Part shown: piece after piece, positions 1 to 8,875 of the stretch
Position numbering within the stretch: the stretch's first letter is position 1
Layout of the letters: the number at the start of each line of letters is the position of its first letter
Source of the DNA: Sphingomonas adhaesiva
Lineage (GTDB): Bacteria > Pseudomonadota > Alphaproteobacteria > Sphingomonadales > Sphingomonadaceae
Direction of reading: 5' to 3'
NCBI RefSeq assembly: GCF_002374855.1
Contig: NZ_NWVC01000004.1
Span: forward strand, 1 to 64,000
DNA: 64,000 bases
Translations under genes and position numbers: made by a program
Notes under the pieces: generated by a model
The model's input: only the letters and a program-made list of their open reading frames with translations
What the model was told of the DNA's origin: nothing
Database searches by the model: none

Positions 1-288
1 TCTCGAGGCGGCGCTGGTCCGAATGCGAAACTTTAATGGAGATACCGGGGCGCATGTCCCGGACTCGCATACCAACCCGTCCGGGGGGAATCCCTAATCG
101 GACTCAACCGTCAGGTTCTATCCACTAGGTGGCGGGGTTATTTTGAAGGAAAGCTGACTTTCGAAGCTCGATCCAAAGGAGATCGGGCGCCGACCAACCC
201 GCACAAGAAACGCCGATGTCTCCCCGTATCCATCTCTAGATTGCGTCGCGATAGAAGAATTCTATCATCACTTATGGCAGGGAGATGT
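1..288. other. AT-richer left edge without a recognisable gene
   Basis: This stretch is visibly lower in GC than the rest of the window. I see no convincing coding region, RNA gene or repeat in it. A short reverse frame at 138-341 has no family resemblance and overlaps the next gene antisense, so it was not called. Together with the following gene the segment up to about 840 looks compositionally foreign, but its left boundary lies outside the window. Confidence 0.5.
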
Positions 289-840
289 ATGCGACAGCCG
301 TTATTGCGATCGAGCTTACTAAAGCGCTGGCCAGGGATCATAACGCTGCTTAGGGCATGGGCCAGTTTGTGGTGCTTGAACTATCCCGGTATAATCGATC
401 GTTGTTTTCGATTTGCGGAGATGCTGATTATCATTTCATTGGTAACAGTGCTCCTCGGAGCCGTTGGGTCGCGACTGGAGATCCCCTTCCAAATAATTTC
501 TTCTCTGGCGGCGAGTCTGTATTTGATTATCCCGTTAGGGAGTTGGTTCGTATCGATTGGATCAATCCGTAGGAGTAAGTATAGGCGGGTGTATTCCGCC
601 ATTTTATCTATACTCCATGCGCCTTTGGTGGTCCTATATACCGCGACGCTATCTTCAATGTTACTGGCGACGGTTGACATTGACAGGGAAAAAATAAGGG
701 AAAAGTACTTTGAGGCAGAGCGTCGCCAGTTAACGGCCGGGTGCGTCAGCGTTAACCGATATGTCAGTTATGAAACGATGAAAAAGAATTGCGGCTTGAG
801 ACCTCCGCCGCAGATACCGGCTTTGCCATCACGTCAGTGA
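289..840 (+). CDS. Hypothetical small membrane protein, low-GC gene
   Basis: I do not recognise this 183-residue protein. From residue about 46 it has a strongly hydrophobic stretch (MLIIISLVTVLLGAVG) followed by at least two more candidate membrane segments, then a charged, Lys/Glu-rich region and a Pro-rich tail. The start at 289 is chosen because an AGGGAGA-like ribosome site lies just upstream; a TTG at 241 and an ATG at 274 are in frame but less well placed. Codon use is unlike the neighbours: one line around 601-660 counts about 43% GC against roughly 75-80% just after 1000. Transfer from another genome is inferred from that contrast. It could also be a non-coding open frame. Confidence 0.45.
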   Translation: MRQPLLRSSLLKRWPGIITLLRAWASLWCLNYPGIIDRCFRFAEMLIIISLVTVLLGAVGSRLEIPFQIISSLAASLYLIIPLGSWFVSIGSIRRSKYRRVYSAILSILHAPLVVLYTATLSSMLLATVDIDREKIREKYFEAERRQLTAGCVSVNRYVSYETMKKNCGLRPPPQIPALPSRQ

Positions 841-922
841 ATGGTCGCAGTTGGCGAAACCCGTTAATCCACAAAGTGCGCGGTTGCGGCCCGGCGCATT
901 TCTGGCGACTGATGCCCGCCCG

Positions 923-1297
923 TCACCCAGACAGCGCCACCGGTTCCTTTGCCGACAGCAGCCAGTCGAGCGCCTCGCCGTGGGTGGCGACGAAGCGGGT
1001 GAAGGACGGGTCGAAGATGCGGCGGAGCTGGAGGCGGGCCAGCATCGCGCCGGTCACGATCGCCACCGCGCGGGCGCGCGTCATGGTCGGCAGATGCCCG
1101 GCGATCGCGGCGATGGTGTCGGGCGCCTGGACCGGGCTTTGCGACACGTCGATGATGAGCCCGTAGCGTTCCAGCTGCGCCTCCGTGACCCGCGCGGTCA
1201 GGTCGCCGGCCAGCCGCTCGACGCTGTCGGCGGTCAGCATGCCGGTCACGTCGAGGCGAATCAGCGCATGAGTGCGGTCTACGACGATCTTGTACAT
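923..1297 (-). CDS. STAS-like (SpoIIAA/SEC14-type) hypothetical protein
   Basis: A 124-residue soluble protein with the alternating strand/helix pattern of the STAS-like family: MYKIVVDRTHALIRLDVTG at the N-terminus, a central strand LIIDVSQSPVQ, then RARAVAIVTG and a C-terminal ALDWL helix. No catalytic residues are visible, and the family usually serves as a small regulatory or ligand-binding module whose role here is unknown. The gene stands alone, with the low-GC gene on one side and the HAD gene behind it on the same strand. A distant relative with the same layout (strand, VQxP, LLRMQxRR-like segment, xWL end) lies at 32121-32504. Start is the only ATG preceding the first conserved strand. 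Confidence 0.6.
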   Translation of the reverse strand: MYKIVVDRTHALIRLDVTGMLTADSVERLAGDLTARVTEAQLERYGLIIDVSQSPVQAPDTIAAIAGHLPTMTRARAVAIVTGAMLARLQLRRIFDPSFTRFVATHGEALDWLLSAKEPVALSG

Positions 1298-1424
1298 CAG
1301 CCCCCCCGGTTTGCGCGCACCATGGCGGCGAAATGTTGAGGAGCGGTTGCCGACGTGCCGGATGTTGATCGTTTGTAACTGATTTCAGACGTTTTTCATC
1401 GACCGCGCCTCGCCGCGCCGCGCG

Positions 1425-2120
1425 TCACGGCAGCGTGTCGATCCAGCCGGGCAGGTCGGCGAGGCGCGTGAGCTGGCGGAAGCGCGGATGGTCGGCGGGT
1501 GTGGCGGCGGCTTCGTGGCTCCATGCCAGCGGCTGCGGGATGAACGCGCCCCACGCGCCCGCCTCCAGCGCCGGCAGGATGTCCGAACGCATCGAGTCGC
1601 CGGCCATCACCGCGCGATCGGGCGCACAGCCGTAGCGGTGGAAGACGCGCACGAACGTGTCGGCATGCTTGTCGCTGACGATCTCCACCCCGGTGAACAG
1701 CTGCCCCAGCCCGGAGGCGGCGAGCTTCACTTCCTGGTGCAGCAGGTCGCCCTTGGTCACCAGCACCAGCTTCGCACGGTCCGCCAGCGCCGCCACCGTC
1801 TCTCCGATGCCGTCGAGCAACTCGACCGGATGGTCCAGCAGCGTGCGCCCGATATCGAGGATGCGCGCGACATGCCCCGCGGGCAGCGCGTCGCCGGCCA
1901 GTTCCAGCGCGGTTTCGATCATCGACAGCGTGAAGCTCTTCGCGCCATAGCCGTAGCGCTTGAGGTTGCGGATCTCCACCGCCTCCATCCGCGCGCGCGC
2001 CGCGGCATCGTCGGCATAGGGCGCGACCAGATCGGCGAACGCCTGCTCCGCCGCGGCGAAGAAGCGCATGTTGTGCCACAGCGTGTCGTCGGCATCGAGG
2101 CAGATGAGGTCGATCGGCAT
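1425..2120 (-). CDS. HAD-family hydrolase (probable phosphatase)
   Basis: A 231-residue haloacid dehalogenase-superfamily enzyme, expected to be a cytosolic Mg-dependent phosphatase. Motif I is D9-A-D11-D12-T13, with D9 the nucleophile and D11 the general acid. Motif II is in VLVTKGDLL, motif III supplies a lysine in VSDKHAD, and motif IV is GDSMRSD. The cap lies between motifs I and II (about residues 20-95). I chose the ATG at 2120 (MPIDLICLDADD) because the family starts a few residues before motif I; an in-frame extension to 2207 has no conserved content. The substrate cannot be read from the sequence. It faces divergently the DUF3617 lipoprotein at 2237. Confidence 0.82.
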   Translation of the reverse strand: MPIDLICLDADDTLWHNMRFFAAAEQAFADLVAPYADDAAARARMEAVEIRNLKRYGYGAKSFTLSMIETALELAGDALPAGHVARILDIGRTLLDHPVELLDGIGETVAALADRAKLVLVTKGDLLHQEVKLAASGLGQLFTGVEIVSDKHADTFVRVFHRYGCAPDRAVMAGDSMRSDILPALEAGAWGAFIPQPLAWSHEAAATPADHPRFRQLTRLADLPGWIDTLP

Positions 2121-2236
2121 GGCGGCTGGCCATAGAGCGTCCGGGCGGGTGCGGAAAGTCCGCGGGCGGCGGGCCGGATCATTTCGCCGCCGCATATCGT
2201 TACGCACCCAACCAACAACCGTCGGGAGAGATTTTC

Positions 2237-2776
2237 GTGAAGGCCATCATCACCCTGACCGCCACGGCCGCCGTCGCGCTGTCGCTTGCGGCGTGCGACC
2301 GGAAGACCGGATCGACCACCGTCACCACCAATGCGGCGACCGGCGAGGTGTCCGCGACCAGCAGCGGCACGGGCGCGCAGCCGGTGAAGCTGGAGCCGGG
2401 AAAGTGGGAAATCCGCACGCAGGTGAGCGACCTGAAGATGAAGAACATGCCCAAGGGCGTCGGCGCCAACCCGCCGCCCGCGACGATGAGCGTGTGCATC
2501 ACCCCCGAACAGGCCGCGAAGGGGCCGGAGGAGATGCTGAAGCAGGCCGGGTCGGACTGCACCGTCACCAGTTCCAGCTACACCGGGGGCAAGATGGAAT
2601 CGGAGCTGACGTGCAAGATGCCCGGCGGCGGGACGATGCACGCCAGGACGAAGGGCACGTTCAGCAGCACCGCCTTCACCACCGACCAGCAGATGGAGAT
2701 CACCGGCACGACCGAGATGTCGCAGAAGGTGCATAGCGAGGCCAAGCGCGTCGGCGCGTGCGACGCGGCGAAGTGA
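2237..2776 (+). CDS. DUF3617 domain lipoprotein
   Basis: A 179-residue exported lipoprotein. A hydrophobic signal segment ends in the lipobox L17-A-A-C20, so C20 should be lipidated and the protein anchored in the envelope. After a Thr/Ser/Gly-rich linker (residues 25-50) comes LEPGKWEIRTQV, the hallmark opening of DUF3617, with paired cysteines further on. Function of the family is unknown. A Shine-Dalgarno-like GGGAGAG lies about ten bases before the ATG. It is divergent from the HAD gene and convergent with the next gene. Confidence 0.78.
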   Translation: MKAIITLTATAAVALSLAACDRKTGSTTVTTNAATGEVSATSSGTGAQPVKLEPGKWEIRTQVSDLKMKNMPKGVGANPPPATMSVCITPEQAAKGPEEMLKQAGSDCTVTSSSYTGGKMESELTCKMPGGGTMHARTKGTFSSTAFTTDQQMEITGTTEMSQKVHSEAKRVGACDAAK

Positions 2777-2813
2777 GGCACGGGCGGCCGGGGATCGTGC
2801 GGGTTCCCGGCCG

Positions 2814-3524
2814 TCAGAATTCGCGCACCACCCGCATCCCCATCGCCGGGCGGACGCGCTGGCCGGCCGTCTTTTCCGCGCCGCCGGTGACCTGCACGTT
2901 GACGTGCCGCGTCAGCCGCTGGTGGACCTGCGGGAACAGGCGGACGCGGCGTTGCGCGCCGCCCGCGACGTTCAGTTCCAGCCCCGCGACCGTGCCCGCC
3001 GCGACGTCGTAGAAGGCGGTGCTGTTGAGCAGCGGGACGTTGCGCCCGGCGGTGCGGCGCCATGCGATATCGTCCAGCCCGACCATCGTCATCATGCTCC
3101 ACCGCGGCGAGAAGCGGTGCCCGGCCATGTAGAGCAGGCTGTTGCTGTAATGCCCGCTGTCGCGATCGTAGATGCCCAGATACTGGACGCCGTGCGCGCT
3201 GCGCCCGTCCGCTGACGCGCCGAACGCGGCTTGCAGCCCCAGTTTCAGCGCCTCCAGCCGGGCGCCGTTGAAGGGCAGTTCGAATTCCACCGCCTTGCCG
3301 TCGGCAAAGGCATATTCCAGTTCCGGCGCCCATTCCGCCTCGCGCGGGCGGAACGGCGACGGGGTGAGCGCCAGCGCGTTCACCTCCAGTTCCCCGCGCG
3401 CCGCGCCCAGCGGGCGCATCATGTCGAACACCATCGGTTCGGGGATGACCGGATAGCGGCTTTCCGCGGCGGCGGGCGCGGCGGCGATGCCCGCGAACAG
3501 GAGCGTGGCGACGGCGATGCGCAT
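2814..3524 (-). CDS. Exported protein, possible outer-membrane beta-barrel
   Basis: A 236-residue protein with a clear Sec signal peptide (MRIAVATLLFAGIAAAPAAA) and a predicted cleavage after residue 20. The mature part alternates polar and hydrophobic residues, for example LEYAFADGKAVEFELPF, and the protein ends in ...VVREF. A terminal aromatic residue is typical of BAM-inserted outer-membrane barrels. I infer a small barrel or barrel-like channel, but no named family is certain. The ATG at 3524 was chosen because the signal peptide begins there, although the frame stays open to 3905 over thiL. It is convergent with the DUF3617 gene and divergent from thiL. Confidence 0.6.
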   Translation of the reverse strand: MRIAVATLLFAGIAAAPAAAESRYPVIPEPMVFDMMRPLGAARGELEVNALALTPSPFRPREAEWAPELEYAFADGKAVEFELPFNGARLEALKLGLQAAFGASADGRSAHGVQYLGIYDRDSGHYSNSLLYMAGHRFSPRWSMMTMVGLDDIAWRRTAGRNVPLLNSTAFYDVAAGTVAGLELNVAGGAQRRVRLFPQVHQRLTRHVNVQVTGGAEKTAGQRVRPAMGMRVVREF

Positions 3525-3669
3525 GGCGATGTTCCCGATGATGATAGGATCGGGCCAATCTAGCCCCCGCGGCGCGGCGCAGCGTGAACGCCGTGTGACA
3601 TTGCGTTGCGGAAGGGCATTGCGGGGCGCGCCCTTTCGCGGGGCGGGCGGTGTGCCTACACCCCCCGGC

Positions 3670-4611
3670 ATGACCGAATCCGACTTCATCGCGCGGCTGC
3701 GCACGTTGCCGCTGCACCCCGGCGCGCGCGGGCTGGCGGACGACGTGGCGGTGGTGGGCGGGTTGATCGTGACCAGCGATACGCTGGTGGAGGGGGTGCA
3801 TTTCCTGCCCGGCGATCCGGCGGCGGACGTCGCGTGGAAGCTGGTGGCGACGAACCTGTCCGACCTGGCCGCCAAGGGGGCGGCGGTGGAGGGGGTGATG
3901 CTCAACTATCCGCTTCGCGATGCCGACTGGGATGCGGCGTTCCTCGACGGGCTGGCGGCGGTGCTGGGGGCGTATGACGTGGCGCTGATCGGCGGGGATA
4001 CGGTGTCCTTGCCGGCGGGCGCGCCGCGCGTGCTGACGTTGACCGCGTTCGGGACCGCGTTCGGGACCGCGTTCGGGACCGAGTTCGGGCGCGATGCGCG
4101 CGCGCCGGCGCGGTCGGGCGCGCGGGTGGGCGACGCCCTGTGGGTGACGGGGACGATCGGCGGCGCGGGCGCGGGGCTGGCGATCGCGCGCGCCGGCACC
4201 GGCGACGCGGCATTGCTGGCGCGATACCGCCGCCCGGTGCCGCGGCTGGCGGAGGGGCGCGCGCTGGCGCCGCTGGTCCATGCGATGATGGACGTGTCCG
4301 ACGGATTGCTGATCGATGCCGCGCGGATGGCGGCGGCGAGCGGCGTGGCGGTGACGGTCGCGCTGGACGCGGTGCCGCTGCCCGCCGGGGTGGACGACGC
4401 GCTGGCGGCGGCGACCGCGGGGGACGATTACGAGCTGCTGTTCGCCGCGCCGCCGGGGTTCGTGCCGCCGGTGCCCGCGACCCGCGTCGGCGCGTTCGCG
4501 GCGGGCGAGGGGCTGGCGCTGACCCGCGACGGGGCGGCGGTGCCGCTGCCGCGTCAGCTCGGGTTCCAGCATGGGTTGTCCGGCATGGGTTGCGCTGACC
4601 CCCGGGCATGA
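3670..4611 (+). CDS. thiL: Thiamine-monophosphate kinase
   Basis: A 313-residue cytosolic kinase phosphorylating thiamine monophosphate to the active cofactor thiamine diphosphate, the last step of the pathway. Visible family motifs are GLADDVAVV near the N-terminus, DTLVEGVHF, WKLVATNLSDLAAKGA, GGDTVSLP, MDVSDGLLIDA and GDDYELLFA, covering the Mg-binding aspartates and the ATP/substrate sites of the PurM-like fold. Length fits the family. The start at 3670 matches the usual MTESDFI-type N-terminus. The gene carries an in-frame 12-bp tandem repeat (see 4045-4089). No TPP riboswitch is visible upstream. hppA follows after 68 bp. Confidence 0.93.
   Translation: MTESDFIARLRTLPLHPGARGLADDVAVVGGLIVTSDTLVEGVHFLPGDPAADVAWKLVATNLSDLAAKGAAVEGVMLNYPLRDADWDAAFLDGLAAVLGAYDVALIGGDTVSLPAGAPRVLTLTAFGTAFGTAFGTEFGRDARAPARSGARVGDALWVTGTIGGAGAGLAIARAGTGDAALLARYRRPVPRLAEGRALAPLVHAMMDVSDGLLIDAARMAAASGVAVTVALDAVPLPAGVDDALAAATAGDDYELLFAAPPGFVPPVPATRVGAFAAGEGLALTRDGAAVPLPRQLGFQHGLSGMGCADPRA
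4045..4089 (+). repeat. In-frame 12-bp tandem repeat inside thiL
   Basis: Three perfect copies of gcgttcgggacc (4045-4080) are followed by a partial fourth copy with one change. They encode Ala-Phe-Gly-Thr three times and then Glu-Phe-Gly, from about residue 126, in a loop region between conserved motifs. Slippage in steps of 12 bp would keep the frame. Confidence 0.9.
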
Positions 4612-4679
4612 TAGCCTCCACCCCTCGCGCGAGGCACCGGCGACAGACCGGGTCCGCGCCAACAGGAGGGATGTGAGGC

Positions 4680-6818
4680 ATGACGACCGTCTACCTTGCC
4701 ATCGTCTGCGGCCTGATCGCCGTACTCTATGGCTTCGCCACCAGCCGACAGGTGCTTGCCGCATCGCCGGGCAACGAACGGATGCAGGACATCGCCAGCG
4801 CCATCCAGGAGGGCGCGCGCGCGTATCTGAGCCGGCAATATACCACGATCGCGATCGTCGGCGTCATCGTCGCGGTGGTGCTGTGGGTGACGCTGGGGAC
4901 GCTGTCGACGGTCGGGTTCGCGATCGGTGCGATCCTGTCGGGGGTCGCCGGGTTCGTCGGCATGAACATTTCCGTGCGCGCCAACGTGCGCACCGCGGAG
5001 GCGGCGCGCGGATCGTTGCAGGGCGGGCTGACCATGGCGTTCCGGTCCGGCGCGGTGACGGGGATGCTGGTCGCCGGGCTGGGGCTGCTCGCGATCGCGG
5101 GGTTCTTCTGGTACCTGACCGGTCCGGCCGGGCGGCTGCCCAACGACCGCGAGATCGTCGAGGCGCTGACCGCGCTGGCGTTCGGGGCGTCGCTGATCTC
5201 GATCTTCGCGCGGCTGGGCGGGGGCATCTTCACCAAGGCCGCCGACGTCGGCGCCGACCTGGTCGGCAAGGTGGAGGCGGGCATCCCGGAGGACGACCCG
5301 CGCAACCCCGCGGTCATCGCCGACAATGTCGGCGACAATGTCGGCGACTGCGCGGGCATGGCCGCCGACCTGTTCGAAACCTATGTCGTGACGCTGGGCG
5401 TGACGATGGTGTCGATCGCGCTGCTGATCCAGGCGGACGCGGCCGAGCTGATGCGGCTGATGAGCCTGCCGTTGATCGTCGGCGGCGTGTGCATCGTCAC
5501 CTCGATCATCGGCACGTACATGGTCCGGCTGGGCGCCAGCGGATCGATCATGGGCGCGCTGTACAAGGGGTTCTGGACCTCCGCGATCCTGTCCGTCCCC
5601 GCGATCTGGTTCGCCACGCAGATGACGCTGGGCGACATGAACAAGGTGATCGGCGGCGCCGGCTTCCTGGACGAGGGCGCCGATACCGCCACCGCGACCG
5701 CGGGATTCACCGGGCTGGACCTGTTCTGGTGCATGCTGATCGGGCTGGCGGTGACCGGGCTGATCGTGTGGATCACAGAATATTACACCGGCACCGCCTA
5801 TCGCCCGGTCAAGTCGATCGCCAAGGCGAGCGAGACCGGGCATGGCACCAACGTGATCCAGGGGCTGGCGATCAGCCTGGAGGCAACGGCGCTGCCGACG
5901 CTGGTGATCGTCGTCGCGGTGGTGGCCGCGTACAAGCTGGCGGGGATCATCGGCATCGCCTTTTCCGCGACCTCCATGCTGGCGCTGGCGGGGATGGTCG
6001 TGGCGCTGGACGCTTATGGCCCGGTCACCGACAATGCCGGCGGCATCGCGGAGATGGCCGGGCTGGACGACGAGGTGCGGCACAAGACCGACGCGCTGGA
6101 CGCGGTGGGCAACACCACCAAGGCGGTGACCAAGGGCTATGCGATCGGCTCGGCCGGGCTGGCGGCGCTGGTGCTGTTCGGCGCCTATACCACCGACCTC
6201 GAAACCTATTTCCCGGACCTGACGGTCGATTTCTCGCTGAGCAACCCGTACGTCATCGTCGGGCTGCTGCTCGGCGCGCTGCTGCCGTACCTGTTCGGCG
6301 CGTTCGGGATGACCGCGGTGGGCCGCGCGGCGGGCGCGGTGGTGGAGGAGGTGCGCGGGCAGTTCCGCGACAACCCCGGCATCATGGAAGGGACCAGCCG
6401 CCCCGATTACGCGCGCACCGTCGACCTGGTCACCCGCGCGGCGATCCGCGAGATGATCGTGCCCTCGCTGTTGCCGGTGCTGTCGCCGATCGCGCTGTAT
6501 TTCATCGTGCGCGCGGTCGACGGGCAGGCGGCGGGCTTCGCCGCGCTGGGCGCGATGCTGCTGGGGGTGATCGTGTCGGGGCTGTTCGTCGCGCTGTCGA
6601 TGACCAGCGGCGGCGGCGCGTGGGACAATGCCAAGAAGTATATCGAAGACGGCAACCACGGCGGCAAGGGATCGGAAGCGCACAAGGCCGCGGTGACCGG
6701 CGACACGGTGGGCGACCCGTACAAGGACACCGCCGGCCCGGCGGTGAACCCGATGATCAAGATCACCAACATCGTCGCGCTGCTGCTGCTGGCGGCGCTG
6801 GCGGCGAACGGGGGGTGA
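4680..6818 (+). CDS. hppA: Proton-pumping membrane pyrophosphatase, K+-insensitive type
   Basis: A 712-residue integral membrane pump coupling pyrophosphate hydrolysis to H+ export. It has about 15-16 membrane segments. The catalytic signature runs from [20 protein letters not shown] through EDDPRNP to [19 protein letters not shown], the aspartates that hold Mg and pyrophosphate. The segment [18 protein letters not shown] has lysine where K+-dependent enzymes have alanine (GNTTAA), which is the established marker of the K+-independent class. A strong AGGAGG site (4664-4669) precedes the ATG. The gene lies downstream of thiL, whose pathway is one of many that produce pyrophosphate. Confidence 0.95.
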   Translation: MTTVYLAIVCGLIAVLYGFATSRQVLAASPGNERMQDIASAIQEGARAYLSRQYTTIAIVGVIVAVVLWVTLGTLSTVGFAIGAILSGVAGFVGMNISVRANVRTAEAARGSLQGGLTMAFRSGAVTGMLVAGLGLLAIAGFFWYLTGPAGRLPNDREIVEALTALAFGASLISIFARLGGGIFTKAADVGADLVGKVEAGIPEDDPRNPAVIADNVGDNVGDCAGMAADLFETYVVTLGVTMVSIALLIQADAAELMRLMSLPLIVGGVCIVTSIIGTYMVRLGASGSIMGALYKGFWTSAILSVPAIWFATQMTLGDMNKVIGGAGFLDEGADTATATAGFTGLDLFWCMLIGLAVTGLIVWITEYYTGTAYRPVKSIAKASETGHGTNVIQGLAISLEATALPTLVIVVAVVAAYKLAGIIGIAFSATSMLALAGMVVALDAYGPVTDNAGGIAEMAGLDDEVRHKTDALDAVGNTTKAVTKGYAIGSAGLAALVLFGAYTTDLETYFPDLTVDFSLSNPYVIVGLLLGALLPYLFGAFGMTAVGRAAGAVVEEVRGQFRDNPGIMEGTSRPDYARTVDLVTRAAIREMIVPSLLPVLSPIALYFIVRAVDGQAAGFAALGAMLLGVIVSGLFVALSMTSGGGAWDNAKKYIEDGNHGGKGSEAHKAAVTGDTVGDPYKDTAGPAVNPMIKITNIVALLLLAALAANGG

Positions 6819-6826
6819 GGGGGAGC

Positions 6827-6855
6827 GTCCCCGGTGCGGCTGGCGTGCCGGGGAC
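6827..6855 (+). terminator. Hairpin after hppA
   Basis: An 8-bp perfect stem gtccccgg/ccggggac with a 13-nt loop sits 9 bp after the hppA stop. There is no U-tract, so an intrinsic terminator function is only possible. Confidence 0.4.
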
Positions 6856-6954
6856 ACCCGCCGATTGATCCGTAACGGCGCGACCGGCACGGTCGCCGCC
6901 ATAATGGCGCAAGAGAGACGCGCGTCTGTCCGACATCCGCGCTGAAATGCGTGC

Positions 6955-8415
6955 ATGGCCGCATCCTCCAACCGCCCCGCCAATCACCTGTATTACGGTG
7001 ACAACCTCGACGTCCTGCGCCGCGAGATCGCGGACGGCAGCGTCGACCTGGTCTATCTCGACCCGCCGTTCAATTCGAACGCCAACTATAACATCCTGTT
7101 CAAATCGCCGACGGGTGCTGCCGCTGATGCACAGGTCGAGGTGTTTGGGGACACATGGAAATGGACGGATGCATCCGAGATTGCGTTCGATGAGGTAAGA
7201 TACAGCGGCAATTTGCGTGCATTTGAGCTTTTGCGTGCGATGCGGACGTTTCTTGGCGATAACGACATGATGGCGTATTTGTCGATGATGGCGATCCGGA
7301 TGATCGAAATTCATCGAAAACTGAAAGAAACGGGAAGTGTATTCCTCCACTGCGATCCGACGGCTAGCCATTACCTGAAGCTTCTGCTCGATGCGGTCTT
7401 CGGAGCGCGTCGTTACCGCAATGAGATCATATGGTGCTACACCGGACCAGGATCGCCAGGGATGAGGCAGTTCATGCGTAAACATGACGTGATTTTCTGG
7501 TTTAACAAGGGTGATAGCTGGACCTTTAATGGGGACGCCGTGCGCGTGGCGCACAGTCCGAAGACACGCGAGAATTACAAGCCCGGCCTTACTGGCTCGG
7601 GATTTGTCGGGGCGGATCACGTAATCCACGAGCGAGGCAAGATTCCGGAAGATTATTGGACTTACGCGATTGCGCCGCGGGGTAGGGAGTATCTGGGCTA
7701 CCCCACCCAAAAGCCCGTGGCCTTGCTCGAACGGATCATCGCGGCGTCGTCCAACGAGGGCGATGTGGTGCTCGATCCGTTCTGCGGGTGCGGGACGGCG
7801 GTGCATGCGGCGCAGAAGCTGGGGCGGCAGTGGATCGGGATCGACGTGACGCATCTGGCGATCTCGCTGATCGAGAAGCGGATGCAGGCGGCGTTTCCGG
7901 GCGTCGCCTTTACGGTGGAGGGGACGCCCAAGGATCTGGAATCGGCGATGGATCTGGCGCGGCGCGACAAATACCAGTTCCAGTGGTGGGCGGTGTCGAT
8001 GGTCGATGCGATGCCATACGGTGGGAGGAAGAAGGGCGCCGACGGCGGGGTCGACGGCATCATCTACTTCAAGCCGGACGGGAAGCGGACCGAACGGGCG
8101 ATCGTCTCGGTCAAGGGCGGCGACAATGTCGGTGTCGGGATGATCCGCGACCTGCATTCCGCGATGGAGCGCGAGAAGGCGCCGGCGGGCATCTTCCTGT
8201 GCAAGGCGACGCCGACCGGGGCGATGGAAAAGGAAGCCGCCGCGGTCGGACGGTTCGCCGCGGCGGCGACCGGCAAGACCTATCCGCGGCTCCAGATCAT
8301 CACACTGGCCGAGCTGTTCCGCGGGAAGACCCCCGACCTGCCGCTGGTTGATCCGACCGCCGCTTTCCGCCGCGCCGCGCGGGAGGATACCGCGCGGCAG
8401 GCGTCGCTGTTCTGA
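6955..8415 (+). CDS. DNA N4/N6 methyltransferase fused to Mrr-like nuclease domain
   Basis: A 486-residue protein. Residues 12-330 form an amino-methyltransferase in beta-type order: catalytic motif IV D36-P-P-F39 first, a target-recognition part around 90-240, then the SAM-binding motif D274-P-F-C-G-C-G-T. Residues about 340-460 resemble an Mrr-type PD-(D/E)xK nuclease, with GADGGVDG (D363, D367) and then IVSVKGG (K387). The usual Glu/Gln two residues before that Lys is Ser385, so cleavage activity is uncertain. It could be a single-chain restriction-modification enzyme or a solitary methylase with a decayed nuclease. No separate restriction gene is adjacent. GC falls to about 51% in hand-counted lines between 7141 and 7380, against about 68% in lines at 7801 and 8041, so the gene looks mosaic. 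It is not CcrM: the C-terminal part is different. Confidence 0.82.
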   Translation: MAASSNRPANHLYYGDNLDVLRREIADGSVDLVYLDPPFNSNANYNILFKSPTGAAADAQVEVFGDTWKWTDASEIAFDEVRYSGNLRAFELLRAMRTFLGDNDMMAYLSMMAIRMIEIHRKLKETGSVFLHCDPTASHYLKLLLDAVFGARRYRNEIIWCYTGPGSPGMRQFMRKHDVIFWFNKGDSWTFNGDAVRVAHSPKTRENYKPGLTGSGFVGADHVIHERGKIPEDYWTYAIAPRGREYLGYPTQKPVALLERIIAASSNEGDVVLDPFCGCGTAVHAAQKLGRQWIGIDVTHLAISLIEKRMQAAFPGVAFTVEGTPKDLESAMDLARRDKYQFQWWAVSMVDAMPYGGRKKGADGGVDGIIYFKPDGKRTERAIVSVKGGDNVGVGMIRDLHSAMEREKAPAGIFLCKATPTGAMEKEAAAVGRFAAAATGKTYPRLQIITLAELFRGKTPDLPLVDPTAAFRRAAREDTARQASLF

Positions 8416-8570
8416 ACGGCCCCTTGCGCGGCCGGCGCGCGCTCGCCATCTTTCGTCGTGACGCGCGGGGAACGCCGGCAGCGCGCCCGCATGATGCGGC
8501 GCGCGCTTGCCTTCCCTTTTGCCGCCATCTGGGCTATGGTGCCGCGCATTGAACGCGAAAGAGACACCGT

Positions 8571-8816
8571 TTGGCGAAAGAAGAACTTCTCGAGATGCGC
8601 GGGCAGGTAGTGGAACTGCTGCCCAATGCGATGTTCCGTGTCCGGCTCGAAAACGACCATGAGATCCTGGGGCATACCGCCGGCAAGATGCGCAAGAACC
8701 GCATCCGCGTGCTGGTGGGGGACGAGGTGCTGGTCGAACTGACCCCCTATGACCTGACCAAGGGGCGGATCACCTATCGCTTCATGCCCGGTCGCGGCGG
8801 CCCCGGCCCGTCCTGA
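8571..8816 (+). CDS. infA: Translation initiation factor IF-1
   Basis: An 81-residue S1/OB-fold protein binding the 30S A site during initiation. The sequence [19 protein letters not shown] through [14 protein letters not shown] to TKGRITYRF is full-length IF-1. The start codon is TTG at 8571, preceded by an AAAGAGA-like site; no ATG precedes the conserved N-terminus, so the rare start is real and fits the tight control typical of initiation factor genes. A Gly/Pro-rich tail (GRGGPGPS) is an alphaproteobacterial feature. It opens the block infA-maf-RNase-yacG-tRNA-Phe. Confidence 0.95.
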   Translation: MAKEELLEMRGQVVELLPNAMFRVRLENDHEILGHTAGKMRKNRIRVLVGDEVLVELTPYDLTKGRITYRFMPGRGGPGPS

Positions 8817-8875
8817 CGACGACCGTTCCGCCGGATCGGCACGATGCCGGCCGGCGGCATGACCGCGGGTCACCC

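Noticed and set aside
3525..3669. TPP riboswitch before thiL
   Set aside because: The gap lacks the conserved CUGAGA and related blocks.
6955..8415. CcrM-type cell-cycle methylase
   Set aside because: The methylase has the same motif order but the recognition region and C-terminal half differ from CcrM, and an Mrr-like domain is present.
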